Assembly (NCBI RefSeq): GCF_002964575.1
Contig: NZ_POQQ01000076.1
Coordinates: forward strand, 1 to 64,000
DNA from: Streptococcus suis
Lineage (GTDB): Bacteria; Bacillota; Bacilli; Lactobacillales; Streptococcaceae
Direction of reading: 5' to 3'
Length of the DNA stretch: 64,000 nucleotides
The position numbers were made by a program, and so were the translations under genes. Every line of letters starts with the position of its first letter. Positions within the stretch are counted from its first letter, which is position 1. Under the pieces are notes generated by a model. It was not told where the DNA came from. It did no database searches and worked only from the letters and a program-made list of their open reading frames with translations. Positions 1 through 8,139 of the stretch are shown here, piece by piece.

Positions 1-92
1 TTTCTTTTGGCAAAAAATAACATTAGGATAATAAGTAAGTCTACGGCTGTCCCAGAATACAGGATTATTGAAGTAACAACATTTTGAATCAT
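1..92 (-). CDS. cadD: Cadmium resistance transporter CadD, N-terminal fragment
   Basis: The minus strand from 92 encodes MIQNVVTSIILYSGTAVDLL and continues into a second hydrophobic stretch ending FFAKRK at the window edge, so about 30 residues are visible. This matches the N-terminus of CadD/LysE-type cadmium efflux proteins, which begin with a membrane helix. A GAGGTG ribosome site lies 5-10 bases upstream of the ATG. The rest of the gene is outside the window. CadD is a common cargo gene of streptococcal mobile elements, and its position just downstream of rpmG fits the edge of such an element, but that is inference. Confidence 0.75.
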   Translation of the reverse strand, partial: MIQNVVTSIILYSGTAVDLLIILMLFFAKR

Positions 93-101
93 AAAACACC
101 T

Positions 102-123
102 CATTCAAATATATTTTTGAATG
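102..123. promoter_or_regulatory. ArsR/CadC-type operator upstream of cadD
   Basis: A perfect 8-bp inverted repeat, CATTCAAA and TTTGAATG separated by 6 bp, sits just upstream of the cadD ribosome site. It resembles the TTCAA-n-TTGAA palindromes bound by CadC/SmtB-type metal-sensing repressors. No such regulator gene is visible in the window; it may lie beyond the left edge. Confidence 0.6.
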
Positions 124-200
124 TATTCTAACATTAAACTTTGTAGATGTCAACTTAAAATCCACCAAAATATAGATAAGAAGTTAGTGTACCAAATATT

Positions 201-234
201 AAAAAGCCCTGCCATCGAAATGATAGCAGGGCTT
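201..234 (-). terminator. Intrinsic terminator of rpmF-rpmG
   Basis: A 9-bp perfect stem (AAGCCCTGC/GCAGGGCTT) with a 13-nt loop is followed on the minus strand by a run of T. It lies downstream of rpmG on that strand. The 138 bases between it and rpmG hold no ORF I can support. Confidence 0.8.
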
Positions 235-372
235 AACTTCAATATCCAGATGATATATTTATCTAAAAAAGGTAGAGTTTTTATTGATTTGTAGTGCGAT
301 ATAATGAGTTTCAAAAAATCAAAAATCGCTTAAAATCAAGGTTTCTACCGTCTATTGACGTGTAGTGAATCC

Positions 373-522
373 CTATTTCACCTCAGTAAAAATTACGTGC
401 TTACGCAATTTTGGTGAGTATTTTTTCAATTGAAGACGGTCTGGAGTGTTACGTTTGTTTTTTGAAGTAAGGTACAAACGCTCACCAGATTCTTTGTGTT
501 CAAGTGTAATATTTACGCGCAT
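373..522 (-). CDS. rpmG: 50S ribosomal protein L33
   Basis: The 49-codon reading frame starts [20 protein letters not shown] and ends IFTEVK, the typical short L33 of streptococci. L33 is a component of the large ribosomal subunit near the exit site. The ATG at 522 follows a GGGAGA ribosome site and lies 15 bp after the rpmF stop codon, so the two genes form one transcription unit. The 3' end of rpmG is a known integration site for some streptococcal conjugative elements. The cadD fragment downstream is consistent with that, but no attachment repeat could be shown here. Confidence 0.93.
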   Translation of the reverse strand: MRVNITLEHKESGERLYLTSKNKRNTPDRLQLKKYSPKLRKHVIFTEVK

Positions 523-537
523 GGTATCTCCCTTCTA

Positions 538-720
538 TTATTCAGCTGAAGCAGCCTTAGCGATTTTACGTCCTTTGTAGTATCCTTTCAAAGATACACG
601 GTGAGAACGTGAGTAATCTCCAGTAGTTTCATCAAATTTCACAGTTGGAGCTGCTACTTTATAGTGAGTACGACGTTTGTTTTTCTTCGCTTTTGAAGTG
701 CGACGTGCAGGTACTGCCAT
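538..720 (-). CDS. rpmF: 50S ribosomal protein L32
   Basis: This 60-residue protein begins [20 protein letters not shown], the standard L32 N-terminus, and is rich in Lys and Arg. It is a structural protein of the 50S subunit. No zinc-binding cysteines are present, so this is the Cys-free type. The ATG is preceded by GGAGGAAG. It is first in the rpmF-rpmG operon and has its own promoter at 801-829. Confidence 0.95.
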
Positions 721-800
721 TTCTTTCTTCCTCCGTTAAATATAAGGGCACAGCCCTTTTTCAATCTAAAATAGTGCGTATGACTTTCGTCAACTTTAAC

Positions 801-829
801 AGTATAACAAAAGTTTTTTGTAAAGTAAA
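801..829 (-). promoter_or_regulatory. rpmF-rpmG promoter
   Basis: On the minus strand there is a TTTACT -35 (824-829), a 17-bp spacer and a TATACT -10 (801-806) with an upstream TG (extended -10). It lies about 80 bp before the rpmF start. Confidence 0.6.
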
Positions 830-999
830 GTTACTTGACAGATTTTTTTTAAAAATTTTTGCCTCAAATGCTTCTAGCGAGCAGAATTTACCTAACTTTG
901 CTAAAATAGTCAAAAAAATGCAAAAAATACTTGACAGCATATATATTATATAATGGTTGTAGGACAAGTTCCGATAATTCAAATATGAAGGAGAACTGT

Positions 1000-1701
1000 A
1001 TGAAAACAGTTGGGAAGTTTTTCGCGAAAAAGTTGGCTAGCCTTTTGGTCTTATTGCTGGTTTTAGGTCTAGGTATCTTTTGGCTTAGGAATAGTATTTT
1101 TGCCTGGTTTCAAGGGACCCACAAGGTTCAGTATGAATTTGTCATCAAGAAGTTTGAAGCGGAAAGCAAGCTGGTTGTAGCAGGAGCTGAGGTGGATACA
1201 ACTGCCAACCAGACCTTTGAAAACAATCAGTTAATAGAATGGCCAGACTGGACAGAACCGATTACCAAGCTCTTTGTAGGACGTGAAATGTCTGTTGATA
1301 TTCCTGTGCAGACGGAGTTCAAGCTGGTCTTGGAGGGCATTGGTCAGTCAGATGTTCAGATTCAAAATAATACCTTGACCTTCAAGAAACCTGTGCTTGT
1401 TGAAGTTGATTCTCAGCAACATGGAGAAATCAAGATCAGCAATAATAGCAATGGTCTGCTAGACAAGGCGGTCGATGTCTTCACATCTGGACAAAAGGCC
1501 CAGGAATTTCTAAATGATAAATCCCAAGAAGCCATTTATAAGACAAGTGAGGAAGTATTGAATGATGCGGAACGCCAGGAAAAAGTAGCGGCCTTTGCAG
1601 AAACAGCCTTAGAAAACCTCCTCAATCTCAACTCAGAAGAAAAACTTGAGGTTGAGATTGAAGTGGCCGACTTGAATTTCCAGATTGTAGACAAGAAATA
1701 G
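1000..1701 (+). CDS. DUF4230-type membrane-anchored protein
   Basis: This 233-residue protein has a lysine-rich N-terminus, one hydrophobic segment (about residues 12-33) and a long extracytoplasmic part. The mid region ([20 protein letters not shown]) resembles the DUF4230 family, whose function is unknown. I chose ATG 1000 because AAGGAG lies 6 bp upstream; an upstream in-frame ATG at 985 lacks a good ribosome site. A TTGACA at 931 and a TATAAT at 949 lie upstream but only 12 bp apart, so the promoter is unclear. The gene stands alone, with a terminator after it. Confidence 0.7.
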   Translation: MKTVGKFFAKKLASLLVLLLVLGLGIFWLRNSIFAWFQGTHKVQYEFVIKKFEAESKLVVAGAEVDTTANQTFENNQLIEWPDWTEPITKLFVGREMSVDIPVQTEFKLVLEGIGQSDVQIQNNTLTFKKPVLVEVDSQQHGEIKISNNSNGLLDKAVDVFTSGQKAQEFLNDKSQEAIYKTSEEVLNDAERQEKVAAFAETALENLLNLNSEEKLEVEIEVADLNFQIVDKK

Positions 1702-1711
1702 CTTTTTAAAC

Positions 1712-1739
1712 AAGGCTGTGTCAGTAGACACGGCTTTTT
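1712..1739 (+). terminator. Terminator after the DUF4230 gene
   Basis: AAGGCTGTGTC pairs with GACACGGCTT across a 4-nt loop, with minor mismatch, and is followed by TTTTTG. Confidence 0.7.
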
Positions 1740-1813
1740 GTCTGCTCTGCCATTTCCAAAAATGCCCAAAATATGATAAAATAAGGAAAAGTTTTAGAGA
1801 AATGAGAAGGCCT

Positions 1814-3094
1814 ATGAAATTACAAAAACCCAAAGGGACCCAGGATTTACTACCGCAGGATACGGCCAAGTGGCAGTATGTGGAAAACTTCACCCGCAAC
1901 ATTTTCAAACAGTACAATTACGCTGAGATTCGCACTCCGATCTTCGAGCATTATGAGGTCATCAGCCGTTCGGTTGGTGACACCACGGATATTGTGACCA
2001 AGGAGATGTATGATTTCTATGACAAGGGGGACCGCCACATTACCCTCCGTCCAGAAGGGACGGCGCCCGTTGTTCGTTCTTATGTAGAAAACAAGCTCTT
2101 TGCTCCAGAAGTGCAAAAGCCAGCTAAGTTCTACTACATGGGCCCAATGTTCCGCTATGAGCGTCCGCAGGCAGGTCGTCTCCGTCAGTTCCACCAGATT
2201 GGTGTCGAGTGCTTCGGTTCTAGCAACCCAGCGACAGATGTGGAAACTATTGCCATGGCCTACCACTTCTTTGAGGAGCTGGGGATTCAGAATATCCGCC
2301 TCCATCTCAATAGTCTGGGTAACCTAGAGAGCCGTGCAGCCTACCGTCAGGCCTTGATTGACTACCTGACACCATTCAAGGACCAGCTATCTAAGGACAG
2401 CCAGCGCCGTTTAGAAGAAAATCCTTTGCGTGTGTTGGATTCTAAGGAAAAAGAAGACAAGGTTGCGGTGGAAAATGCACCGTCCATCTTGGATTACTTG
2501 GATGAGGAAAGTACAGCTCACTTCGAGGCAGTCAAGTCCATGCTGGACAGCTTGGGGATTGCTTACACCATCGACACCAACATGGTACGTGGTCTGGACT
2601 ACTATAACCACACTATTTTTGAGTTTATGACAGAGGTTGGTGGCAATGACCTGACCATCTGTGCCGGGGGTCGTTACGACGGTTTGGTGTCCTATTTCGG
2701 TGGACCAGAAACACCAGCCTTCGGCTTTGGTATGGGGATTGAACGCCTCATCCTCGTCCTTGAAAAGCAAGGCATTGAACTTCCTCTCGACACCCAGTTA
2801 GATGTCTACATTGCTGTTTTAGGTCAGGAGGCCAATGGCGGAGCGCTTGAGTTGGTTCAAGCCATCCGCAAGCAAGGTTTCCGAGCAGAGCGAGATTACC
2901 TTGACCGCAAGCTCAAGGCCCAGTTTAAGTCAGCAGATGTCTTTGGAGCTAAGACCATTATTACACTTGGTGGAAGCGAGCTGGAAAGCGGACAAGTCGT
3001 GGTGAAAAATAACCAGACAAGAAGCCGGGTCGAAACAAATTTGGAAACACTCAAAACAGATTTTGCAAGTATTTTGGAAGAATTAGAGAAGTAG
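1814..3094 (+). CDS. hisS: Histidyl-tRNA synthetase
   Basis: This 426-residue class II aminoacyl-tRNA synthetase charges tRNA-His with histidine in the cytoplasm. Visible signatures are motif 2 ([16 protein letters not shown]), the histidine-binding segments [11 protein letters not shown] and AGGRYDGL, motif 3 ([10 protein letters not shown]) and a C-terminal anticodon-binding domain. Length and start ([14 protein letters not shown]) match streptococcal HisS; ATG 1814 follows a GAGAAGG site. Upstream in-frame codons run back to 1718 but enter the preceding terminator and are not part of the protein. Confidence 0.96.
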   Translation: MKLQKPKGTQDLLPQDTAKWQYVENFTRNIFKQYNYAEIRTPIFEHYEVISRSVGDTTDIVTKEMYDFYDKGDRHITLRPEGTAPVVRSYVENKLFAPEVQKPAKFYYMGPMFRYERPQAGRLRQFHQIGVECFGSSNPATDVETIAMAYHFFEELGIQNIRLHLNSLGNLESRAAYRQALIDYLTPFKDQLSKDSQRRLEENPLRVLDSKEKEDKVAVENAPSILDYLDEESTAHFEAVKSMLDSLGIAYTIDTNMVRGLDYYNHTIFEFMTEVGGNDLTICAGGRYDGLVSYFGGPETPAFGFGMGIERLILVLEKQGIELPLDTQLDVYIAVLGQEANGGALELVQAIRKQGFRAERDYLDRKLKAQFKSADVFGAKTIITLGGSELESGQVVVKNNQTRSRVETNLETLKTDFASILEELEK

Positions 3095-3116
3095 TAGCCT
3101 GGGCTGCTACTTTTTT
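3091..3116 (+). terminator. hisS terminator
   Basis: GTAGTAGCC pairs with GCTGCTAC across a short loop and is followed by TTTTTT. The hairpin overlaps the hisS stop codon. Confidence 0.8.
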
Positions 3117-3119
3117 ATG

Positions 3120-3420
3120 GTCGAATGAAGAGCTTTCAGACAAGGAACTGTGGTGCAGGCAGCTAGGACAGCCTAGAGACTGTTCTAGGTTGGAAATGAA
3201 GCGAACTTTGTTCGCATCAGTAGTAGAGGTCAGATTTGGAGTGTGAAACACGAATTGCTGAGATTTGCTTTGCAAATCTTATCTCCAACCTTTAACAGTC
3301 CACTGGACTGTTAAAGCCAATAAACCACTGCGCTGAGATGTTGACACGAACTCTGAGAAGCGAGGCTGGTTGAGCCCAGCCTCTCTTTCGTAGAGTAGGG
3401 CAAGCCGAAAGTGACGATGT
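3120..3420. repeat. Intergenic repeat cluster, inverted relative of 42755-42859
   Basis: There is no gene in these 300 bases. Segments 3229-3254 and 3321-3383 match, in reverse complement, 42831-42859 and 42755-42815 (shared text such as TTCGTGTCAACATCTCAGCG). The intervening part at 3255-3320 differs and holds an 11-bp perfect palindrome, TTTAACAGTCC/GGACTGTTAAA (3291-3315). That palindrome resembles the one seeding the array after ilvC. A GAGGCTGG/CCAGCCTC hairpin lies at 3362-3383. Confidence 0.7.
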
Positions 3421-3450
3421 ATCAAAGCTCTTCCAATGACTATATAAAGT

Positions 3451-3482
3451 AAAAAAAGAGAAGCGACTATTTAGTCGCTTCT
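3451..3482 (-). terminator. adhP terminator
   Basis: On the minus strand, AGAAGCGACT and AGTCGCTTCT form a 10-bp perfect stem with a 4-nt loop, followed by a T-rich tract. It is 20 bp beyond the adhP stop codon. Confidence 0.88.
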
Positions 3483-3501
3483 AGCTTTAGTGGAGAACAA
3501 A

Positions 3502-4527
3502 TTAGTGATGGTGGCAGAAATCAAGGACCATACGACCTTGAATAGTACCAGCGGCCATTTCATCAAAGACTGCTTCGGCATCGTCCACAGGACGTTTTTG
3601 AACGACAGGAACAACCAAGCCCATAGCACCGAAGTGGAAGGCTTCTTCTAGGTCTTTACGAGTACCAACCAGAGAGCCGACTACCTTGATACCATCTAGC
3701 ACAGTCTTCACAATGCTGAGGTCCATGTATTCAGATGGAAGTCCGACAGCCACGACATAGCCACCTGCACGAACGCTGTCAATAGCCTGGTTGAAGGCAA
3801 CCTTAGAAACAGCCGTTACGACAGTTGAGTGGGCACCACCACCCGTTACTTCCTTGATGTAGCCAGGCACATCTTCCACTTCAAGACCATTGATGATGAC
3901 ATCTGCACCGACTTCCTTGGCTAATTCTAGCTTGTCATTGTTAATATCGACAGCAATAACGTGGGCATTAAAGACTTTCTTAGCGTATTGGACCGCAAGG
4001 TTGCCCAGTCCACCAGCACCGTAGATGACAATCCATTGACCTGGTTCTAGGTGCGCTTCTTTGATAGCCTTGTAGCAGGTTACGCCAGCACAGGTGATGG
4101 AGCTTGCTTGAGCAGGGTCCAGACCTTCTGGTACTTTTACTGCATAGTCAGCTGTTACGATACATTGCTCAGCCATACCACCGTCAACTGAGTAGCCAGC
4201 ATTTTTTACTGTACGGCAGAGGGTTTCACGACCAGTTGTACAGTATTCACACGTGCCGCAGCCTTGGAAGAACCAAGCAACGCTGACACGATCGCCGACT
4301 TTTAAGCTGGTTACGTCAGGAGCAATTTCAGTCACAATACCGATACCTTCGTGACCAAGAACACGACCAGGAACCTTACCAAAGTCACCTTGAGCAACGT
4401 GTAAGTCCGTATGGCAGACACCGCAGTACTCAATCTGAACCAGAGCTTCGCCAGTTTCAAGTGGACGAAGTTCTTTTTCAACAACGACAACACCAGTAGA
4501 TTCTGGATTAACAACAACTGCTTTCAT
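3502..4527 (-). CDS. adhP: Zinc-dependent alcohol dehydrogenase AdhP
   Basis: This 341-residue medium-chain dehydrogenase/reductase interconverts ethanol and acetaldehyde with NAD(H) in the cytoplasm. Catalytic zinc ligands are visible at Cys35 (CGVCHTD) and His59-Glu60 (GHEGIG). Structural zinc cysteines are at about 90, 93, 96 and 104 (GCGTCEYC). A Rossmann motif [14 protein letters not shown] follows at about residue 170. The start has a good ribosome site (AGGAGG). It is divergent from adhE; a Rex box upstream suggests induction when NADH is high. Confidence 0.93.
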   Translation of the reverse strand: MKAVVVNPESTGVVVVEKELRPLETGEALVQIEYCGVCHTDLHVAQGDFGKVPGRVLGHEGIGIVTEIAPDVTSLKVGDRVSVAWFFQGCGTCEYCTTGRETLCRTVKNAGYSVDGGMAEQCIVTADYAVKVPEGLDPAQASSITCAGVTCYKAIKEAHLEPGQWIVIYGAGGLGNLAVQYAKKVFNAHVIAVDINNDKLELAKEVGADVIINGLEVEDVPGYIKEVTGGGAHSTVVTAVSKVAFNQAIDSVRAGGYVVAVGLPSEYMDLSIVKTVLDGIKVVGSLVGTRKDLEEAFHFGAMGLVVPVVQKRPVDDAEAVFDEMAAGTIQGRMVLDFCHHH

Positions 4528-4585
4528 GGCAGACCTCCTATGTATGATTGCACATCATTTTGATGTGTTAATATAGTTTATTTTC

Positions 4586-4603
4586 TTGTTAATAATATCA
4601 CAA
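4586..4603 (-). promoter_or_regulatory. Rex operator in the adhP promoter
   Basis: On the minus strand the sequence reads TTGTGATATTATTAACAA, close to the Rex consensus TTGTGA-n6-TCACAA. It overlaps a possible -35 (TTGTGA) 17 bp before a weak -10 (TAAACT, 4575-4580). Confidence 0.7.
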
Positions 4604-4701
4604 AAACTAAGATAATGCAAGTATATCAAGAGAAAGGGGCTTGTATCTACTTTTGAAAACAATCAGAGAATTCCTGAAATTTTTCCATAAAAACCATTTA
4701 C

Positions 4702-4717
4702 TTGCAAGCGTTTTCTT
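4702..4717 (+). promoter_or_regulatory. CcpA cre site, adhP-adhE intergenic
   Basis: TTGCAAGCGTTTTCTT matches the streptococcal cre consensus TGnAARCGnWWWCA at most positions. It points to carbon-catabolite control by CcpA. Confidence 0.65.
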
Positions 4718-4834
4718 GTTAAAATAGAAGCTAAGGAGAAGTTTGTGTTGATTTTCGCTCAGTGATGAGTTGACAAGGGGAGTTTTTGGTAGTTTACTGA
4801 AAATAGTCAGAAAAATATCGGAAAACATAAGTAA

Positions 4835-4848
4835 AGTAAGCGTTTTCA
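4835..4848 (+). promoter_or_regulatory. CcpA cre site upstream of adhE
   Basis: AGTAAGCGTTTTCA is a close cre match about 40 bp upstream of the adhE -35. Confidence 0.7.
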
Positions 4849-4865
4849 AAAATAAAACAGAAAAA

Positions 4866-4883
4866 ATGTGAAAAAATTAACAA
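4866..4883 (+). promoter_or_regulatory. Rex operator 1 of adhE
   Basis: ATGTGAAAAAATTAACAA is a near-consensus Rex box. It lies just upstream of the -35 element. Confidence 0.7.
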
Positions 4884-4889
4884 ATTCTC

Positions 4890-4918
4890 TTTACAAATAA
4901 ATAGAAATATTGTAGAAT
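4890..4918 (+). promoter_or_regulatory. adhE promoter
   Basis: TTTACA (4890-4895), 17-bp spacer, TAGAAT (4913-4918). It is flanked on both sides by Rex boxes, which fits NADH-relieved repression. Confidence 0.75.
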
Positions 4919-4922
4919 AACA

Positions 4923-4940
4923 TTGTGAAAAAGTTAACAA
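4923..4940 (+). promoter_or_regulatory. Rex operator 2 of adhE
   Basis: TTGTGAAAAAGTTAACAA differs from the consensus palindrome by one base. It covers the expected transcription start. A second GTTAACAA follows immediately. Confidence 0.8.
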
Positions 4941-4969
4941 AAGTTAACAAGAAAATTTGGAGGAACACA

Positions 4970-7621
4970 ATGGCTGATAAAAAAGTTGTATCACCAGAAG
5001 AAAAATTAGCAGAAGCTCGCAAGCACGTTGATGAGCTTGTTCAAAAAGGTTTGGTTGCTCTTGATGAGTTCCGCAAACTTGGTCAAGAAGAGGTAGACTA
5101 CATCGTAGCTAAGGCTTCGGTAGCTGCTCTTGACAAGCACGGTGAACTGGCAATGCACGCTTTTGAAGAAACCAAACGTGGTGTATTCGAAGATAAGGCG
5201 ACTAAAAACTTGTTTGCCTGTGAGCACGTTGTTAACAACATGCGCCATACAAAAACAGTTGGTGTCATCGAAGAAGATGATGTTACCGGCTTGACCTTGA
5301 TTGCCGAGCCAGTTGGTGTTATCTGTGGTATCACGCCAACAACAAACCCAACTTCAACTGCAATCTTTAAGTCTTTGATTGCATTGAAAACACGTAACCC
5401 TATCGTCTTTGCCTTCCACCCATCTGCTCAAGAATCTTCAGCTCATGCAGCGCGTGTTGTCTATGAAGCAGCTGTGGCAGCTGGTGCTCCAGAAAACTGT
5501 ATCCAGTGGGTAACAAAACCATCTATGGAAGCAACTTCTGAATTGATGAAGCATGACGGAATTGCGACAATCCTTGCAACGGGTGGTAACGCCATGGTGC
5601 GTGCGGCTTACTCTTGTGGGAAACCTGCTCTTGGTGTAGGTGCTGGTAACGTTCCTGCCTATGTTGAAAAATCTGCAAACATCCGTCAAGCTGCACATGA
5701 CATCGTGATGTCTAAGTCATTTGATAATGGTATGGTCTGCGCGTCAGAGCAAGCAGTGATCATTGATAAGGAAGTGTATGACGAATTTGTAGCTGAATTC
5801 AAATCTTACAAAACTTACTTTGTTAACAAGAAAGAAAAAGCCCTTCTCGAAGAGTACTGCTTCGGTGTAAAAGCCAACAGCAAGAACTGTGCAGAAGGCA
5901 AATTGAATGCGGACATCGTAGGTCGTCCAGCTGCATGGATTGCTGAACAAGCTGGTTTCTCAGTTCCAGAGGGTACCAACATCTTGGCAGCTGAAGTTGC
6001 TGAAATCGGTGAAAAAGAGCCATTGACTCGTGAGAAATTGTCACCAGTTATCGCTGTCCTGAAAGTTGAAGGACGTGAAGAAGGTCTGGAAGCAGCTCGC
6101 CAAATGGTTGAATTCCACGGTCTAGGTCACTCAGCAGCTATCCATACAGAAGATGCTGAATTGGCCAAAGAATTTGGTACAATCGTACGTGCGATCCGTG
6201 TTATTTGGAACTCTCCATCTACTTTCGGTGGTATCGGTGATGTTTACAATGCCTTCTTGCCATCATTGACACTTGGTTGTGGTTCTTATGGACGTAACTC
6301 AATCAGTGATAACGTAAGTGCGATGAACTTGCTCAACATCAAGAAAGTAGGAAGACGTAGAAATAATATGCAATGGTTTAAAGTTCCTTCTAAAACATAC
6401 TTCGAACGTGATTCTATCCAATACCTCCAAAAATGTCGTGACGTTGAACGTGTGATGATCGTTACGGACCATGCCATGGTAGAACTTGGTTTCTTGGATC
6501 GTATTATTGAACAATTGGATCTTCGTCGTAATAAAGTGGTTTACCAAATCTTCTCAGACGTTGAACCAGATCCAGACATCACAACAGTTTACAAGGGTAC
6601 AGAATTGATGCGTACCTTCAAACCAGATACAATCATCGCCCTCGGTGGTGGTTCACCAATGGATGCTGCCAAAGTTATGTGGCTCTTCTACGAGCAACCA
6701 ACAGTTGACTTCCATGACCTTGTTCAAAAATTCATGGACATCCGTAAACGTGCCTTCAAGTTCCCAGAACTTGGTAAGAAATCTAAGTTTATCGCGATCC
6801 CAACAACATCTGGTACAGGTTCAGAAGTCACTCCATTTGCTGTAATCTCTGATAAGGCAAACAACCGCAAGTACCCAATTGCTGACTACTCATTGACACC
6901 AACTGTGGCAATCGTTGACCCAGCACTCGTATTGACAGTACCTGCACACGTTACAGCGGATACTGGTATGGACGTATTGACTCACGCTACAGAAGCATAT
7001 GTATCAACAGTAGCCAACGACTTCACAGACGGTCTTGCTCTTCAAGCTATTAAACTTGTCTTTGAAAACCTTGAAAGCTCAGTGAAGAATGCTGACTTCT
7101 ACTCACGTGAGAAAATGCATAATGCTTCAACTATTGCAGGTATGGCCTTCGCCAACGCCTTCTTGGGTATTTCACACTCAATGGCCCACAAGATTGGTGG
7201 ACGTTTCCACACAGTTCACGGTCGTACAAACGCTATCTTGCTTCCATACGTTATCCGCTACAACGGTACTCGTCCAGCTAAGACAGCTACATGGCCTAAG
7301 TACAACTACTACAAAGCGGATGAGAAATACCAAGACATCGCTCGTATGCTAGGTCTTCCATGCTCAACACCAGAAGAAGCAGTTGCTGCTTACGCACAAG
7401 CTGTTTATGACCTCGGTGAGCGTATCGGTATCCAAATGAACTTGAAAGCTCAAGGTATCGATGAGAAAGAACTCAAAGAACACTCTCGTGAATTGGCTCT
7501 CCTTGCCTACGAAGACCAATGTACACCAGCTAACCCACGTCTAGCAATGGTTGACCACATGCAAGAAATCATTGAGGATGCGTACTACGGTTACAAAGAA
7601 CGTCCAGGCCGTTTGAAATAA
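4970..7621 (+). CDS. adhE: Bifunctional acetaldehyde-CoA/alcohol dehydrogenase AdhE
   Basis: This 883-residue fusion reduces acetyl-CoA to acetaldehyde and then ethanol, regenerating NAD during mixed-acid fermentation. The N-terminal aldehyde dehydrogenase half has its catalytic Cys257 in DNGMVCASEQ. The C-terminal half is an iron-dependent alcohol dehydrogenase with GGGSPMDAAK and the metal-binding segment HSMAHKIGGRFH. AdhE proteins form spirosome filaments. I chose ATG 4970 (MADKKVVSPEEK) because of the upstream TTGGAGGA; in-frame codons further up run through the Rex operator. Codon use is strongly biased, as in highly expressed genes. Confidence 0.97.
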   Translation: MADKKVVSPEEKLAEARKHVDELVQKGLVALDEFRKLGQEEVDYIVAKASVAALDKHGELAMHAFEETKRGVFEDKATKNLFACEHVVNNMRHTKTVGVIEEDDVTGLTLIAEPVGVICGITPTTNPTSTAIFKSLIALKTRNPIVFAFHPSAQESSAHAARVVYEAAVAAGAPENCIQWVTKPSMEATSELMKHDGIATILATGGNAMVRAAYSCGKPALGVGAGNVPAYVEKSANIRQAAHDIVMSKSFDNGMVCASEQAVIIDKEVYDEFVAEFKSYKTYFVNKKEKALLEEYCFGVKANSKNCAEGKLNADIVGRPAAWIAEQAGFSVPEGTNILAAEVAEIGEKEPLTREKLSPVIAVLKVEGREEGLEAARQMVEFHGLGHSAAIHTEDAELAKEFGTIVRAIRVIWNSPSTFGGIGDVYNAFLPSLTLGCGSYGRNSISDNVSAMNLLNIKKVGRRRNNMQWFKVPSKTYFERDSIQYLQKCRDVERVMIVTDHAMVELGFLDRIIEQLDLRRNKVVYQIFSDVEPDPDITTVYKGTELMRTFKPDTIIALGGGSPMDAAKVMWLFYEQPTVDFHDLVQKFMDIRKRAFKFPELGKKSKFIAIPTTSGTGSEVTPFAVISDKANNRKYPIADYSLTPTVAIVDPALVLTVPAHVTADTGMDVLTHATEAYVSTVANDFTDGLALQAIKLVFENLESSVKNADFYSREKMHNASTIAGMAFANAFLGISHSMAHKIGGRFHTVHGRTNAILLPYVIRYNGTRPAKTATWPKYNYYKADEKYQDIARMLGLPCSTPEEAVAAYAQAVYDLGERIGIQMNLKAQGIDEKELKEHSRELALLAYEDQCTPANPRLAMVDHMQEIIEDAYYGYKERPGRLK

Positions 7622-7915
7622 TTTTTCCGTCGAGCCTCTGCGTTGGCTTGGCTAGGTGAACTTGAGTTCAACCGTCGCCTTCGCCGCCTAGACTCTCTTA
7701 GGAAAAACTGATTTCAAATATGATAGTGTTGGGTTTTTCAAATACAAATCATTCCTTGATGGTTTGGGTAGTTTCGGCAATCTGCCTAGAAAGACTTAGG
7801 ACTAGAATTATTTCGGTAATTCGCCTCGTCGCATTTAGAAAATCATCCCTTGATGATTTAGCGTCGCCTTCGCCGCCTAGGCACTCTTAGGAAAAATTGA
7901 TTTCAAAATGAACAT
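7622..7915. repeat. Degenerate repeat cluster downstream of adhE
   Basis: There is no gene between adhE and thrC (about 520 bases). Segments 7674-7718 and 7863-7907 are direct repeats of 45 bp with few mismatches (GTCGCCTTCGCCGCCTAG, then TTAGGAAAAA). Their core is shared with the dispersed elements at 27844 and 60868. An AAATCATC/GATGATTT palindrome lies at about 7841-7860. Confidence 0.65.
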
Positions 7916-7989
7916 GTAAGTGTTGTTGCACAAATCATTTCTTAATAATCCTTATATAAACAATTGGACTAGCCTCCAAAACTTTCTCA

Positions 7990-8025
7990 AACACCAGTTT
8001 ACGTGCAGTAGGCTGGTGTTTTGAT
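7990..8025 (+). terminator. Probable terminator upstream of thrC
   Basis: AACACCAG pairs with CTGGTGTT across a 15-nt loop, followed by a short T-rich stretch. It could end adhE read-through. Confidence 0.5.
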
Positions 8026-8100
8026 ATTTTGAAGGTAAGAGCCCAAAGCCGGACAGATATTCGGTTTTTTGTCTTATCTTCCCAATTTTCTGTCAATTTA

Positions 8101-8109
8101 TGGTAGAAT
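8101..8109 (+). promoter_or_regulatory. thrC extended -10 promoter
   Basis: TGGTAGAAT gives an extended -10 31 bp before the thrC start. No good -35 is present. Confidence 0.5.
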
Positions 8110-8139
8110 AGAAAAAATAGATTTTTTACGAGGGATACT

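Noticed and set aside
931-954. Consensus promoter TTGACA/TATAAT for the DUF4230 gene
   Set aside because: Both boxes look good but the spacer is only 12 bp, so they cannot work together as a normal promoter.
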